This document shows, piece by piece, positions 25,258 through 34,200 of a stretch of 37,423 nt of DNA (position 1 is the stretch's first letter; each line of letters opens with the position of its first letter). The position numbers and the translations under genes are program-made. The notes under the pieces are model-generated. The model had not been told where the DNA came from. It saw only the letters and a program-made list of their open reading frames with translations, and ran no database searches. The stretch is taken from the NCBI GenBank assembly GCA_024232355.1, contig JAAEPW010001168.1:1-37423 (forward strand), written 5' to 3'. Source of the DNA: Chloroflexota bacterium (lineage in GTDB: Bacteria > Chloroflexota > Anaerolineae > B4-G1).

Positions 25258-25318
25258 TTGGACGCAGATGAACGCTGATTTGGAAAAATCGAAAAAATCT
25301 ACGTTTTTCTGCGTCCAA
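25258..25318. repeat. REP-like 11-bp inverted repeat
   Basis: TTGGACGCAGA (25258-25268) and TCTGCGTCCAA (25308-25318) are exact complements around 39 A/T-rich bases, which hold a shorter GATTT/AAATC pair. The GGACGCAGATGAACGC wording is like dispersed intergenic repeats I know from cyanobacteria and Chloroflexota. It may also end the etfBA operon, though no clean T-run follows. Confidence 0.7.
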
Positions 25319-25328
25319 GTATGGAAGG

Positions 25329-25356
25329 TTGCGCTACAGCGAGAGTGCGATATAAT
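25329..25356 (+). promoter_or_regulatory. Promoter of trmI
   Basis: TTGCGC (25329-25334), 16 bp, TATAAT (25351-25356). Perfect -10, weak -35; it begins 10 bp after the REP-like hairpin. Confidence 0.45.
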
Positions 25357-25413
25357 TAGCCTAGACCCTTGGACTCGGAATGACTCTTCTGTGAATGAGG
25401 TCTTGGAGACGAT

Positions 25414-26211
25414 TTGACTGCCGAACAAGCTGCAAAAACTGCACAACCTGACGACCTGGCTCTGTTAATTAGTCGCGACCGCAAGTCGTTCATCATCCGG
25501 TTGAAATCAGGACTACAATTCCATACCCACCGTGGGATGGTATCTCACGACGATTTGATCGGAACCCCCTGGGGAACTCAACTATCCACGCATTTAGGTC
25601 ACTCGCTGTTGTTTGTCCGGCCTTCCACCGATGATCTCGTGCGCAACCTCAAGCGTACCACCCAGATCATTTATTCCAAGGAAGCAGGCTACATTTTAAT
25701 GAAGATGCGCATCATACCCGGTTCCCGCGTGGTCGAAGCTGGCACGGGTAGTGGGGGGTTAACGCTTGTTTTTTCTCAAGCGGTTGGCCCCACCGGTCGC
25801 ATCTATTCCTACGAAGTTCGTTCAGAAATGCAGCGGCTGGCTCAAAAAAATTTGGAACTGCTTAGTTTATCCGATTGTGTGGAATTCAAACTGCGCGATA
25901 TCTCTGAGGGCTTTGATGAATGCGACGTTGATGCCCTGTTCCTGGATGTACCCACGCCTTGGGATTATTTGGCGCAGGCCCACGCGGCTCTTGCCGGCAG
26001 TGGTTTCTTTGGTTGCATTCTTCCCACCACGAATCAAGTCAGTCGTTTGATCGGTGCATTAGAAGAAGCCAATTTTGGGTTTGTTGAAGTAGAAGAATTG
26101 CTGCTCCGCGCGTACAAGGCGGTGCCTGCTCGCTTGCGTCCGATGGATCGTATGATAGCTCACACGGGTTATTTGATCTTTGCGCGAGCGCTTATACCAT
26201 TAAAGGAGTAA
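25414..26211 (+). CDS. trmI: TrmI-like tRNA (adenine-58-N1)-methyltransferase
   Basis: 265 residues. The N-terminal small domain with THRGMVSHDDLIG is followed by the TrmI mark RTTQIIYSKEAGYILMKM, the SAM-binding VVEAGTGSGGLTLVFSQAVG, the acidic YEVRSE and the LFLDVPTPWDYL motif IV. It would make m1A58 (or m1A57/58) in tRNA. The start is TTG at 25414 with GGAG upstream; no ATG fits. It leads a set of closely spaced genes, DUF211 following after 3 bp. Confidence 0.92.
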   Translation: MTAEQAAKTAQPDDLALLISRDRKSFIIRLKSGLQFHTHRGMVSHDDLIGTPWGTQLSTHLGHSLLFVRPSTDDLVRNLKRTTQIIYSKEAGYILMKMRIIPGSRVVEAGTGSGGLTLVFSQAVGPTGRIYSYEVRSEMQRLAQKNLELLSLSDCVEFKLRDISEGFDECDVDALFLDVPTPWDYLAQAHAALAGSGFFGCILPTTNQVSRLIGALEEANFGFVEVEELLLRAYKAVPARLRPMDRMIAHTGYLIFARALIPLKE

Positions 26212-26214
26212 AAG

Positions 26215-26502
26215 ATGGGAAATTTGAGACGATTGGTGCTGGATGTCCTGAAACCTTTGGATCCAAGCATCGTAGAGTTAGTACAGTTTCTGGCTGATCT
26301 GGAGGGAGTGGATGGAGTTAATATCTCAATTAATGAGATCGACCGCCGGGTAGAGAACGCCAAGATTACGGTTGAAGGACAAGATTTACGCTATGACCAG
26401 ATCGTCGGCATTATCGAAGAAAACGGCGGCTCTGTGCATTCCATTGACGAGGTGGCGGCTGGTACGATCCTCATTGAAGACGTCATCACGCAGCAGGACT
26501 AG
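26215..26502 (+). CDS. DUF211 family protein
   Basis: 95 residues, the usual size. LRRLVLDVLKPLDPSIVELVQFLADLEGVDGVNISINEID and GGSVHSIDEVAAG are diagnostic of DUF211, a ferredoxin-like (ACT-like) fold known mostly from archaea; no activity is established. AAGGAG precedes the ATG. The next gene is a VIT-family membrane protein, the neighbour DUF211 also has in archaea, so the pair probably works together, perhaps with the soluble part sensing or regulating metal transport (inference). Confidence 0.9.
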   Translation: MGNLRRLVLDVLKPLDPSIVELVQFLADLEGVDGVNISINEIDRRVENAKITVEGQDLRYDQIVGIIEENGGSVHSIDEVAAGTILIEDVITQQD

Positions 26503-26505
26503 TAA

Positions 26506-27129
26506 TTGACAATGGGAGATTTGGATAAACCGTTAGAACGCTTGACTCGGGGCATAGAGGACATACGCGAGTACGAGCGCATCGCTGGATTCTCAAAAAT
26601 TGCTCGTCGTGCCCTGGCGAACAACGCCTTTGATGGCGTGTTGACCATGATCGGCGTGTTGATGGGTAACTATCTGGGCGGCGTCCGTAGCTCTAGCACC
26701 GTGATTCAAATCGGTATTGCGACCTCAGTCTCTATTGGGGTTTCAGGGTTGTGGGGAGCCTATCTGGCCGAGTCGGCCGAACGTGGGCGTGAGTTGGCCG
26801 AGTTGGAGAAAATATCGCTCACTGATCTGAGTAACACCAAGATTGGCCGTGCCTCGCGCGTGGCTGTGATTGTTGTATCGTTGGTAGATGGTCTGTCACC
26901 GCTTATTTCTTCGTTGATCGTGCTCGTCCCCTTCTTTTTTGCGGCGTTTATTAACAACATCCTAATCAGCTATGTGCTTTCTATGATTGTCGCTTTGATC
27001 GGGTTGTTTGGATTGGGAATGTTCCTGGGGCGCATATCTGGGCGCAGCCTCGTAGGTTATGGTTTGCGCACCGTGGTTGCGGGTATTGTAGCCATTGTAA
27101 TCAATACATTGCTTTCTCTTGTGCAATAA
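26506..27129 (+). CDS. VIT/CCC1-like membrane protein
   Basis: 207 residues (205 from the ATG at 26512). Five hydrophobic segments; FDGVLTMIGVLMGNYLGG corresponds to the first VIT-family helix with its conserved Asp/Gly pattern, followed by an acidic cytoplasmic stretch (ESAERGRELAELEK) and LVDGLSPLISSLIVLVPFFFA. The closest match I recognise is the archaeal-type subfamily of VIT1/CCC1 (iron/manganese transporters). Substrate is not shown. The start is probably TTG at 26506, which has AGGA at the right distance. Three bases separate it from the DUF211 gene. Confidence 0.8.
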   Translation: MTMGDLDKPLERLTRGIEDIREYERIAGFSKIARRALANNAFDGVLTMIGVLMGNYLGGVRSSSTVIQIGIATSVSIGVSGLWGAYLAESAERGRELAELEKISLTDLSNTKIGRASRVAVIVVSLVDGLSPLISSLIVLVPFFFAAFINNILISYVLSMIVALIGLFGLGMFLGRISGRSLVGYGLRTVVAGIVAIVINTLLSLVQ

Positions 27130-27154
27130 GTCCCATTATCAAAGGAGGTTGCCC

Positions 27155-27760
27155 ATATTTCGTAGACGTCCCGGTCGACGCCCGCCATTGGGGCGTAGAC
27201 GTGCCCCCTTGCCTGGGCGGGGCCGTTTCCCACTGCCGCCAAAAGTGCGCCGTGCCTTAACCCGCGCCAATCGTTTGATGGCGAATGGGCAGTTTGCTGA
27301 GGCAGTCACTATCTTTGATCGGTTGTCTGAGAAAGCAAAGCGACGGGATATGCTCGTCCGTGCTGCTAACCTGACGCTCCAGGCATCTCGCGCTCATTTT
27401 GCTGCCAACAATGTGGATGTCGCGATAGATCGGGCCAGGGATGCGCTACAATTGTTGGTTCGTGGTGATCGGCTTGACCGTGTACCTCGCCTTCTTTCCA
27501 AGATGACGTTTGCGCTGCGCGAAAAGGGCTATGATGCTCAAGCTGACCGACTCGAACATGATGCAGCCCGGATGCTTGAGGAGGCAGGGTCATCGCTTCA
27601 AGAGGCAAGGGAACGCACGCCTCAAGTGACCGAACGGCATGGCACCTTGCCGCCTCAATGTCGTGGTTGTGGTGCATCCCTCGTCCCTGATGAGGTTGAA
27701 TGGCACGATATGCACACGGCTGAGTGTGTCTATTGTGGTACAGTGGTAAAAGCTGCCTAG
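27155..27760 (+). CDS. Helical-repeat protein with C-terminal zinc ribbon; non-standard start
   Basis: About 201 residues, family not recognised. A very basic Arg/Pro/Gly head (first 30 residues) suggests nucleic-acid or ribosome contact. The middle (KVRRALTRANRLMANGQFAEAVTIFDRLSEKA and on) looks like two or three TPR-like helical hairpins. The end holds CRGC...CVYC, a CxxC-x(28)-CxxC zinc ribbon. Start choice is difficult: AAAGGAGG (27141-27148) is excellent, but the codon six bases on is ATA (27155). A TTG at 27149 touches it and a GTG at 27119 lies inside the previous gene. ATA is my best reading. Confidence 0.6.
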   Translation: MFRRRPGRRPPLGRRRAPLPGRGRFPLPPKVRRALTRANRLMANGQFAEAVTIFDRLSEKAKRRDMLVRAANLTLQASRAHFAANNVDVAIDRARDALQLLVRGDRLDRVPRLLSKMTFALREKGYDAQADRLEHDAARMLEEAGSSLQEARERTPQVTERHGTLPPQCRGCGASLVPDEVEWHDMHTAECVYCGTVVKAA

Positions 27761-27784
27761 TGTTGGGCAGAATTAGGAGATAAA

Positions 27785-29173
27785 ATGGATAGTTCGATGT
27801 GGAGTGTGTTGGTGCGTGCGCTGCCCGGCTTGTTGGGAGTGGCTTTTTTCGTCCTATTGAATGGCTTTTTCGTGGCGGCAGAGTTTGGGCTGGTGAGTGT
27901 GCGTCGCACGCGGATCGAGCAATTGGCGGCAGAAGGGCACAAGGCTGCGATCGTCGCCCGGCGTGCTATTTCCGACCCCGACAATTTTATCGCTGCCACA
28001 CAACTGGGGATTACGCTGGCCAGTCTGTCCTTGGGGTGGATTGGGGAATCTACTCTGGTTGATCTGATTGAACCCTTGTTGCACTTTTTACCCGAAGCGT
28101 GGGTTGGTGGAGCAGCTTATTCTATCGCTGCGACGGTGGCCTTTATCATCATTACGTTCCTTCACGTGGTTGTTGGAGAACTGGCCCCTAAATCCATTGC
28201 TCTCCAGCACCCTGAGCGGACGGCACTCGTGGTTGCTCGCCCGACAGAGATAGCATTGATTATCTTTCGTCTCCCCATCTTGGTCTTGAACGGTGCCGGT
28301 AACTTTTTGTTGCGTCTGGTGGGCATCCAACCGGCCAGTGGTCACGAACAGGTTCACTCGGTTCAAGAATTAAAGATGCTGATCGAGGCCAGCCACGAAG
28401 AAGGCGTGTTGGAGGAACAAGAGGAGCAAATGCTTCAGGCGGTGTTCGATATGCGTGCCAGCCGGGCTTTGCACGTAATGGTCCCGCGCACAGAGATGGT
28501 CTGCATCCCGGCCGACGCCGAGTTGGAAAAAGTGATCGAGTTGGCGGCCAGAAGCACTTTGACCAAGTTCCCGGTTTTTGAAGGAGACCTGGACCATATT
28601 GTTGGCGTGGTGTACGTTAAAGATGTGATCCGTCATATTCGGGAACAAGAGAATGGAGTCGTGACCCGTGCGTTGATGCGCGATGCGCTTTTTCTGCCAG
28701 AAGCGGTTCTGGTGGCCGAATTGTTGGCCGCTTTTCGCCGTGCCCGTCAACATATTGCGATCCTGGTAGATGAATACGGGGGAACTGTTGGGTTGGTGAC
28801 TCTGGAAGATTTGCTGGAAGAGATCGTGGGTGACATACAGGATGCCTTTGATCATGATGGGCCTGGCGTCCAGCGTATGCCCGATGGAAGCGTCATCATA
28901 GACGGTATGACACAGGTCGAGGACGTCAACGAGGCCTTGGGTTTATCGTTGGAGGATCCCTATTACACAACCATCGGTGGATTGCTAATGGGATCTCTGG
29001 ATCGGATTCCGGTGGTGGGGGATGAGGTGCCTGTTGGGGACCAAGGAGTGCGGTTGAGAGTGAAAGAGATGGATGGACTGCGCGTATCGTTGGTCAGGCT
29101 CACTCAAGGTGCTTTTTCCTCGTCGGCTGAGGGCATCGTATCGATTGAAAGTACTGAACAGGGTGAAAAATGA
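27785..29173 (+). CDS. CNNM/CorC (HlyC-type) membrane protein with CBS domains
   Basis: 462 residues. DUF21/CNNM transmembrane domain (about 10-190) with NGFFVAAEFGLVSVRRTRIEQL and VVVGELAPKSIALQ; a CBS pair (about 215-340) with MVPRTEMVCI, FPVFEGDLDHIVGVVYVKD and VDEYGGTVGLVTLEDLLEEIVGDI; a C-terminal CorC_HlyC domain (about 355-445). Often annotated as a hemolysin, but characterised relatives act in Mg2+ or other divalent-ion efflux. GGAG before the ATG. It follows the zinc-ribbon gene by 24 bp. Confidence 0.93.
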   Translation: MDSSMWSVLVRALPGLLGVAFFVLLNGFFVAAEFGLVSVRRTRIEQLAAEGHKAAIVARRAISDPDNFIAATQLGITLASLSLGWIGESTLVDLIEPLLHFLPEAWVGGAAYSIAATVAFIIITFLHVVVGELAPKSIALQHPERTALVVARPTEIALIIFRLPILVLNGAGNFLLRLVGIQPASGHEQVHSVQELKMLIEASHEEGVLEEQEEQMLQAVFDMRASRALHVMVPRTEMVCIPADAELEKVIELAARSTLTKFPVFEGDLDHIVGVVYVKDVIRHIREQENGVVTRALMRDALFLPEAVLVAELLAAFRRARQHIAILVDEYGGTVGLVTLEDLLEEIVGDIQDAFDHDGPGVQRMPDGSVIIDGMTQVEDVNEALGLSLEDPYYTTIGGLLMGSLDRIPVVGDEVPVGDQGVRLRVKEMDGLRVSLVRLTQGAFSSSAEGIVSIESTEQGEK

Positions 29174-29300
29174 ATCTGTAACCCGCAAATGACGTTGTTT
29201 TATCTATTGGCTTGCTTGTTTGTGTCGACGTAACCTTCTCGCGGACAGAGTGTTCTCTATAGTGTTGGTACTTTTGCAATTATATAGAATGGAGGCAATT

Positions 29301-30152
29301 ATGAGCAAGCAAAAAGTTGTCGTGGTGACCGATAGTACGGCTTATATCCCTCAAGATGCATTGGGTGATCTAAACATTCCGGTGATTCCCCTTTGGCTTC
29401 TTTGGGGCGATGATCGTTTTCGGGATGGGGTGGACATAGACCCATCCGTTTTTTACCGTCGTCTCAAAGAGTCCAAAGTATTCCCCACAACTTCTCAGCC
29501 TTCGGCTGGAGAGTTTGAAGAATTCTTTCGACAGGCTGGGGCTGACACCGATGCGCTGGTTGGCATTTTTATCTCATCCAAACTCAGTGGTACGATTCCG
29601 AACGCGCAAGCCTCGATGTCACAACTTGATATGCCCATCGAAATCGTGGATTCGTTTACGACCTCGATGAGTATGGGATTCATCGTGCTGGCCGCGGCCC
29701 GCGCAGCAGCCGCTGGCAAATCCTTGGATGAGGTCATTGCTGTAACGAAGAATATGCGAGATCGGGTACGCATCATTTTTTCTGTTGGTACGTTGGAATA
29801 TCTGCACCGGGGTGGACGCATCGGTGGGGCCAAGCGACTATTCGGGACCGCGCTGAATATCAAGCCTTTGCTACATATTGAGAACGGCAGCATCGAGCCG
29901 TTAGGCCAGGTGCGCACCAAGCGAAAGGCAATCGCGCGGATGTTGGATCTCGCCGAGGAGCAGTTGGGTGGAAAACAGATGGCAGAAGCATCTGCCCTTT
30001 ATATTGGCGACCCTGCCGAGGGAGACGCTCTCACCGAGCAGATCAAGAGTCGATTTGGTCTTTCTACGGTCTACAGTACGACGGTCAGTCCCGTCATCGG
30101 TACGCACGTTGGACCAGGCACCGTTGGCATTGCTTTCTACACTGAGCCCTGA
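29301..30152 (+). CDS. DegV family fatty-acid-binding protein
   Basis: 283 residues. VVTDSTAYIP, the TTSQPSAGEFEEFF motif, SGTIPNAQ, and RIIFSVGTLEYLHRGGRIGGAKRLFGTALNIKPLL identify DegV. Relatives bind a fatty acid and supply it to fatty-acid kinase (FakB role); no fakA is seen here. The ATG at 29301 is chosen because GGAGG precedes it; the frame extends upstream without a ribosome-binding site. Confidence 0.93.
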   Translation: MSKQKVVVVTDSTAYIPQDALGDLNIPVIPLWLLWGDDRFRDGVDIDPSVFYRRLKESKVFPTTSQPSAGEFEEFFRQAGADTDALVGIFISSKLSGTIPNAQASMSQLDMPIEIVDSFTTSMSMGFIVLAAARAAAAGKSLDEVIAVTKNMRDRVRIIFSVGTLEYLHRGGRIGGAKRLFGTALNIKPLLHIENGSIEPLGQVRTKRKAIARMLDLAEEQLGGKQMAEASALYIGDPAEGDALTEQIKSRFGLSTVYSTTVSPVIGTHVGPGTVGIAFYTEP

Positions 30153-30175
30153 TCGATCCTGTATTTCCATTTACC

Positions 30176-30206
30176 GACCGCGCTCTGATAATGGGCGCGG
30201 TCGTTT
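30176..30206 (+). terminator. Hairpin after degV, probable terminator
   Basis: GACCGCGC (30176-30183) and GCGCGGTC (30195-30202) form an 8-bp GC stem with an 11-nt loop, followed by GTTT. The T-run is poor, so efficiency may be low. Confidence 0.5.
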
Positions 30207-30251
30207 GCCATTTCTGCTGCATTTTCTGTAATTATTCCGCCGCCGTGACCG

Positions 30252-30280
30252 TTGCACGATCATAAATTATGAGTTATACT
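30252..30280 (+). promoter_or_regulatory. Promoter upstream of the receiver gene
   Basis: TTGCAC (30252-30257), 17 bp, TATACT (30275-30280). Transcription would begin near 30287, leaving a leader of almost 290 nt that includes the left 70-bp hairpin repeat. Confidence 0.5.
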
Positions 30281-30425
30281 GCATTATGAGCCTTGCCTAC
30301 TGTTCTGTTTTCTTGTAACAGAAAAACGGCGCACATAGAAACATGCCCTACAAGATGCAAGGGAATTCCAGAAAAATAAATCTCCCAAACAGATTTTGTG
30401 ATACAGTCAACGACACCCTGAAAAG

Positions 30426-30495
30426 GCAGATTAGGATGGAATTCCTTGAGCTTTTCCAGTGTAAATTTTGGGACGAGTTAAAAACTGGAAAAACC
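30426..30495 (+). repeat. 70-bp hairpin repeat, left copy
   Basis: Matches 36957-37026 in inverted orientation at 65 of 70 positions. It contains GGAATTCC and an exact 9-bp stem, TTTTCCAGT (30452-30460) with ACTGGAAAA (30484-30492). Four of the five differences fall in the loop of this stem, none in the stem. Confidence 0.92.
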
Positions 30496-30575
30496 AAAGA
30501 TATGAGACAAACACAACATATGTAGGTTGGTTTTCCATAACCGACACTTTTTCTAGCGGTATCAAGGACATAAAA

Positions 30576-31034
30576 TTGACAGTGGAACAATCGTTGCCCC
30601 AAGTCAACTGTCCCGAGATTCAGGAGAATAGTTCCGCGTTGCGCATTCTCTTGGCCGAGGACAGCCCTACCAACCAGCTAATCGCGACGTACAATCTGGA
30701 ACAGGCCGGTTACGTGGTTGAGGTAGTGGACGATGGGCAAAAAGCGGTACAGGCACTAGGGGAGGGAGATTTTGACTTGGTGCTTATGGACGTGTTTATG
30801 CCCCAGATGGATGGTTTGGAGGCCACACAAGTCATTCGCCAGCAAGAGAAAGATTCTGGGTGTCACGTCCCCATAATTGCCATGACGGGCACCGATACCC
30901 TAGAACATCGGGCCAAGTGCTTGAAAGCTGGGATGGATGCTTTTATTTCCAAACCGGTGATCATCAGCGAATTCCACGAGGTCCTTGCTTCATTTTTACC
31001 ATCGCATCGAAATCCCCGCGTACGGAATCTCTAA
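30576..31034 (+). CDS. Stand-alone response-regulator receiver domain
   Basis: 152 residues. After 27 residues without clear fold comes one receiver domain: acidic pair in LLAEDSP, phospho-acceptor Asp in LVLMDVFMPQMDG, switch Thr in IIAMTGTD and conserved Lys in ISKPV. No output domain is present. LLAEDSPTNQL and the general wording resemble receivers at the C-terminus of hybrid histidine kinases, so this may be a detached piece of one. The start is TTG at 30576, supported by AAGGA seven bases upstream. No kinase gene is close by. Confidence 0.85.
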   Translation: MTVEQSLPQVNCPEIQENSSALRILLAEDSPTNQLIATYNLEQAGYVVEVVDDGQKAVQALGEGDFDLVLMDVFMPQMDGLEATQVIRQQEKDSGCHVPIIAMTGTDTLEHRAKCLKAGMDAFISKPVIISEFHEVLASFLPSHRNPRVRNL

Positions 31035-31183
31035 GCAATCGCACCGAACCGTTGATCAGATTCACCTGCAATATTTTTCTTCCAACCAACATCAAGTTCT
31101 TAATCCCTGTTTGCTAATCACTAGTGTTTTGTAGCCTGTAACTTGATCGTAACCATTCCGAAATCTCTGGGAACGTCATTTTG

Positions 31184-31192
31184 TGATATGAT
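31184..31192 (+). promoter_or_regulatory. Extended -10 element before the large secreted protein
   Basis: TGATATGAT (31184-31192) fits an extended -10 (TGn-TATGAT). No good -35 is seen. Transcription would begin near 31199, with GGGAGG at 31242 and the ATG at 31255. Confidence 0.4.
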
Positions 31193-31254
31193 TAAACAGG
31201 GAGATTCTTTGTTTGAGTTTTGGTAAACGAGCGTTTTTTGTGGGAGGTTGCAAG

Positions 31255-34200
31255 ATGAAAAAGCTGGTACTGATTATATTGTTGGCTCTGGGGTTTGGAC
31301 TGATGTGGGCAGTGACGGTCAGTGCACAAGAGCCTTATCCGGTTGCAGTGATTGATCAGACACCAACACAGCCACTCACAAACCCGGTTTCCAGTGCATT
31401 TCAGCCCCGGTATATCAGTGGCTTTGGGCTGGATGACGTGTTTACCGTGTTTTTCGAGGATCGTGACAATGGTGATCTGATTTCCTACAATCAAACGACA
31501 ACCGGTCCGTTGGGATTTGCGCCTACCAGTACGGCGACCAATATCATAGATACTCATTTTCTCGTCAAAGATTGGCCGGTCACAATCGCCAGCACACCCT
31601 ATGCCTATCGCGGCTGGGGATCGGGTGTGAACGACTCTAATCATCACTTTTACGTATCCAACAATCTGATCACCTGGACTTTGGTGTCTACTTTTACGAT
31701 TACCAACACAGTCAGTTTTACCGGAGCGAGGGGATCTGTCTATTATGGGTTTCACGATATCATTGAATTGAACGGCACCTATTATGCCTTTGGTGAGTCG
31801 AATAGTGGGCAAACGATGATCGTCAGCAGCACGATGGGAACCGACAAGTGGTTTGCGTTTGATAGCGTCGGAGGAACGGATGCCGCAGATGGCCCTCTGC
31901 ACTTGGACGAATCTGGAACGCCCAGCGGAAGCTTTGTGCCGCTGGGCGAAAATCGTGGGTATGGCAAGATTCACGTGCGTGGCAATGATTCCGGCTTTTA
32001 CCTGGCAATCAACACGGCCGCCAAACCCAGCTTGCCGCAAGTGGACTTGGAAGCAACCTTTATCAACCCTGACAACTGGACTTGGAACGATGGGGCTACA
32101 GGGTTGACGACAACACTGGTTTTTTCTGCGACCGGGGAGTACGATTTTCTCGAGTGTTGGGTCGTGCCCTCGTCGGACCCAAACGCGGACTGGCAGATCA
32201 TTTATGATGCGGACTATGGGGGAGCGGATGGTAAAGCGTTGGGCTATATGGGGATTGTGCCCTTGCGGCCGGTTCATCACTTTTCCTTTGTGACCATTGG
32301 TGATCAGATAGAGACTAGACCCTTTACCGTCACCATCACCGCCGAGGATGCCTACGGGCACACCGTTGTATCCTACACTACCCCTATCACACTGACCGAT
32401 ACCACCGGCACGATCAACCCCACTTTGAGCACTTCCTTTGTCAACGGTGTCTTGACCCAGACAGTCGTCATCACCACCGCGCAAACAGACGTCATCATCA
32501 CCGCTACCCACACCACCACGCCAACCATCATCGGGGCCAGCGATCCTTTCGACGTGCTGCGCCGCCCTGTCACAAATCTGGATACCGGCGAGCGGTTCTT
32601 TACTATCCAAACAGCTATTGACGACCCCAACACTGTCGCCGGTCACACTATCAGCGTGACGGCGGGTGTGTATACTGAAAATATAAGTGTGGATAAGCGT
32701 GTTTCTATCGTCGGGGCCGGAAGTGGGGATGATGTTTCCACCAATACTATTCTCCGCAAGAACACGGATACGCGGATCATTAGTCTAACCGCTTCTGGGC
32801 TTTCCACAGCCACGATACTGCTGCAAGACTTGAGAATCGAACCTGACGGGGTCTATGGCATTCAAGTCCCGGATGCTGCGAGCGTCTCTTATATTACATT
32901 GGACAATGTTCAAGTCGTTGGCGCAGAAACGCACACGACTGAAAGCGAAATTGGGCTCAGAGTCGCCTTCGATGCAAATCTATCACACTTTACGGTCATT
33001 GACAGCGCCTTTGACAGATGCGACTATGGTTGGTATTTTCACAAACACGGCGATTGGGATCCCGGGACCGGGAGCAACGTAACCTATATCACAGTGACAA
33101 ATACGACTTTTAACGACAACGATTTTAAAGGAATTTACGTCGAAAAACTATCTGATGCCATTTTTAAAGATTGCACCGTAGATAACAATGGCCGTTCAGA
33201 TTTTTGGAATCAGATCTGGAATGGCGGTTTTGATATCAACCTAAAGGGAGGAGACTATCGAAACCTCACTTTTAGAAATATGACAGTGACCAATAATGGG
33301 TTGGGTTACAAAGAGGGCGCCGGATTTATGATCAAAGCGCGTGATGATTATAGCACAACCTATGAAACTCACCCAGCAACGTTAATCACTGTGACCATCG
33401 ATGGCGGCACGTTTAGCGGAAATGAAAGGGGTATCCGCTTCGGTGAGCCAGACGGAAATAACGCCACGCCAAGCAACGTTCAAATCCACAATGCTGTCAT
33501 TACGGGCAATCTCCAGGTATACACCGACACCGACGGTTCCGAATATGGCGGCATAGTCAATCACACCCAATCTCAAGTTGACGCCACTTTGAACTATTGG
33601 GGGCCAGATGGCCCTTCTGGCGCCGGCGCAGGCAGTGGCGATGCTGTGACCAGCGACGTCACCTTTTGCCCCTGGCTCGGCTCCCCAGGCGGGGAACCAA
33701 CCAGCAACGGCAGCCTGGTGGCAAACCTCAGCACGGGCGAGGTCTTTTGCACCATCCAGACCGCCATTGACGACGCGGAAACACAAAACACGCATACCAT
33801 CTCGGCGACGGTTGGCACATACACCGAAAATATCACCGTCACCAAGGGAATCACGATCACCGGCGTATCTTCGGCCACAACGGTGATTGATGGCGGCGGC
33901 GTGGGCAACGCGGTCACCATCATCACCGACAACGTGACGCTGGTGAACTTTACAGTACGCGGGGGATATGATTGTGGTGGTGGCGGCCCTTTTGCTGCCT
34001 GTGGCGGCGTCGTGGTGGACAGCGGCGATGATGCTGTGTTTCTGACCGGTGTCAGCATCACAGACAACACTGTCGTCAGCAACACCGGCAGCGGCGTGTT
34101 CGTCACCCGTGCTGATGGTGTTCTGATCGAGAATAACGTTATCCACGACAACGGTTTCGGCGGCGGCGTTGACCCTATCCCTTCTTGGGCCGGAATCAAT

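Larger units (their letters stand above)
30153..30575. other. Intergenic region of 423 bp before the receiver gene
   Basis: It holds the degV terminator, a promoter (30252-30280), a 7-bp hairpin (TTCTGTT at 30303-30309 with AACAGAA at 30317-30323) and the left copy of the 70-bp repeat. A 60-codon frame (30343-30525) runs through the repeat but has no ribosome-binding site; I do not call it a gene. Confidence 0.6.
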
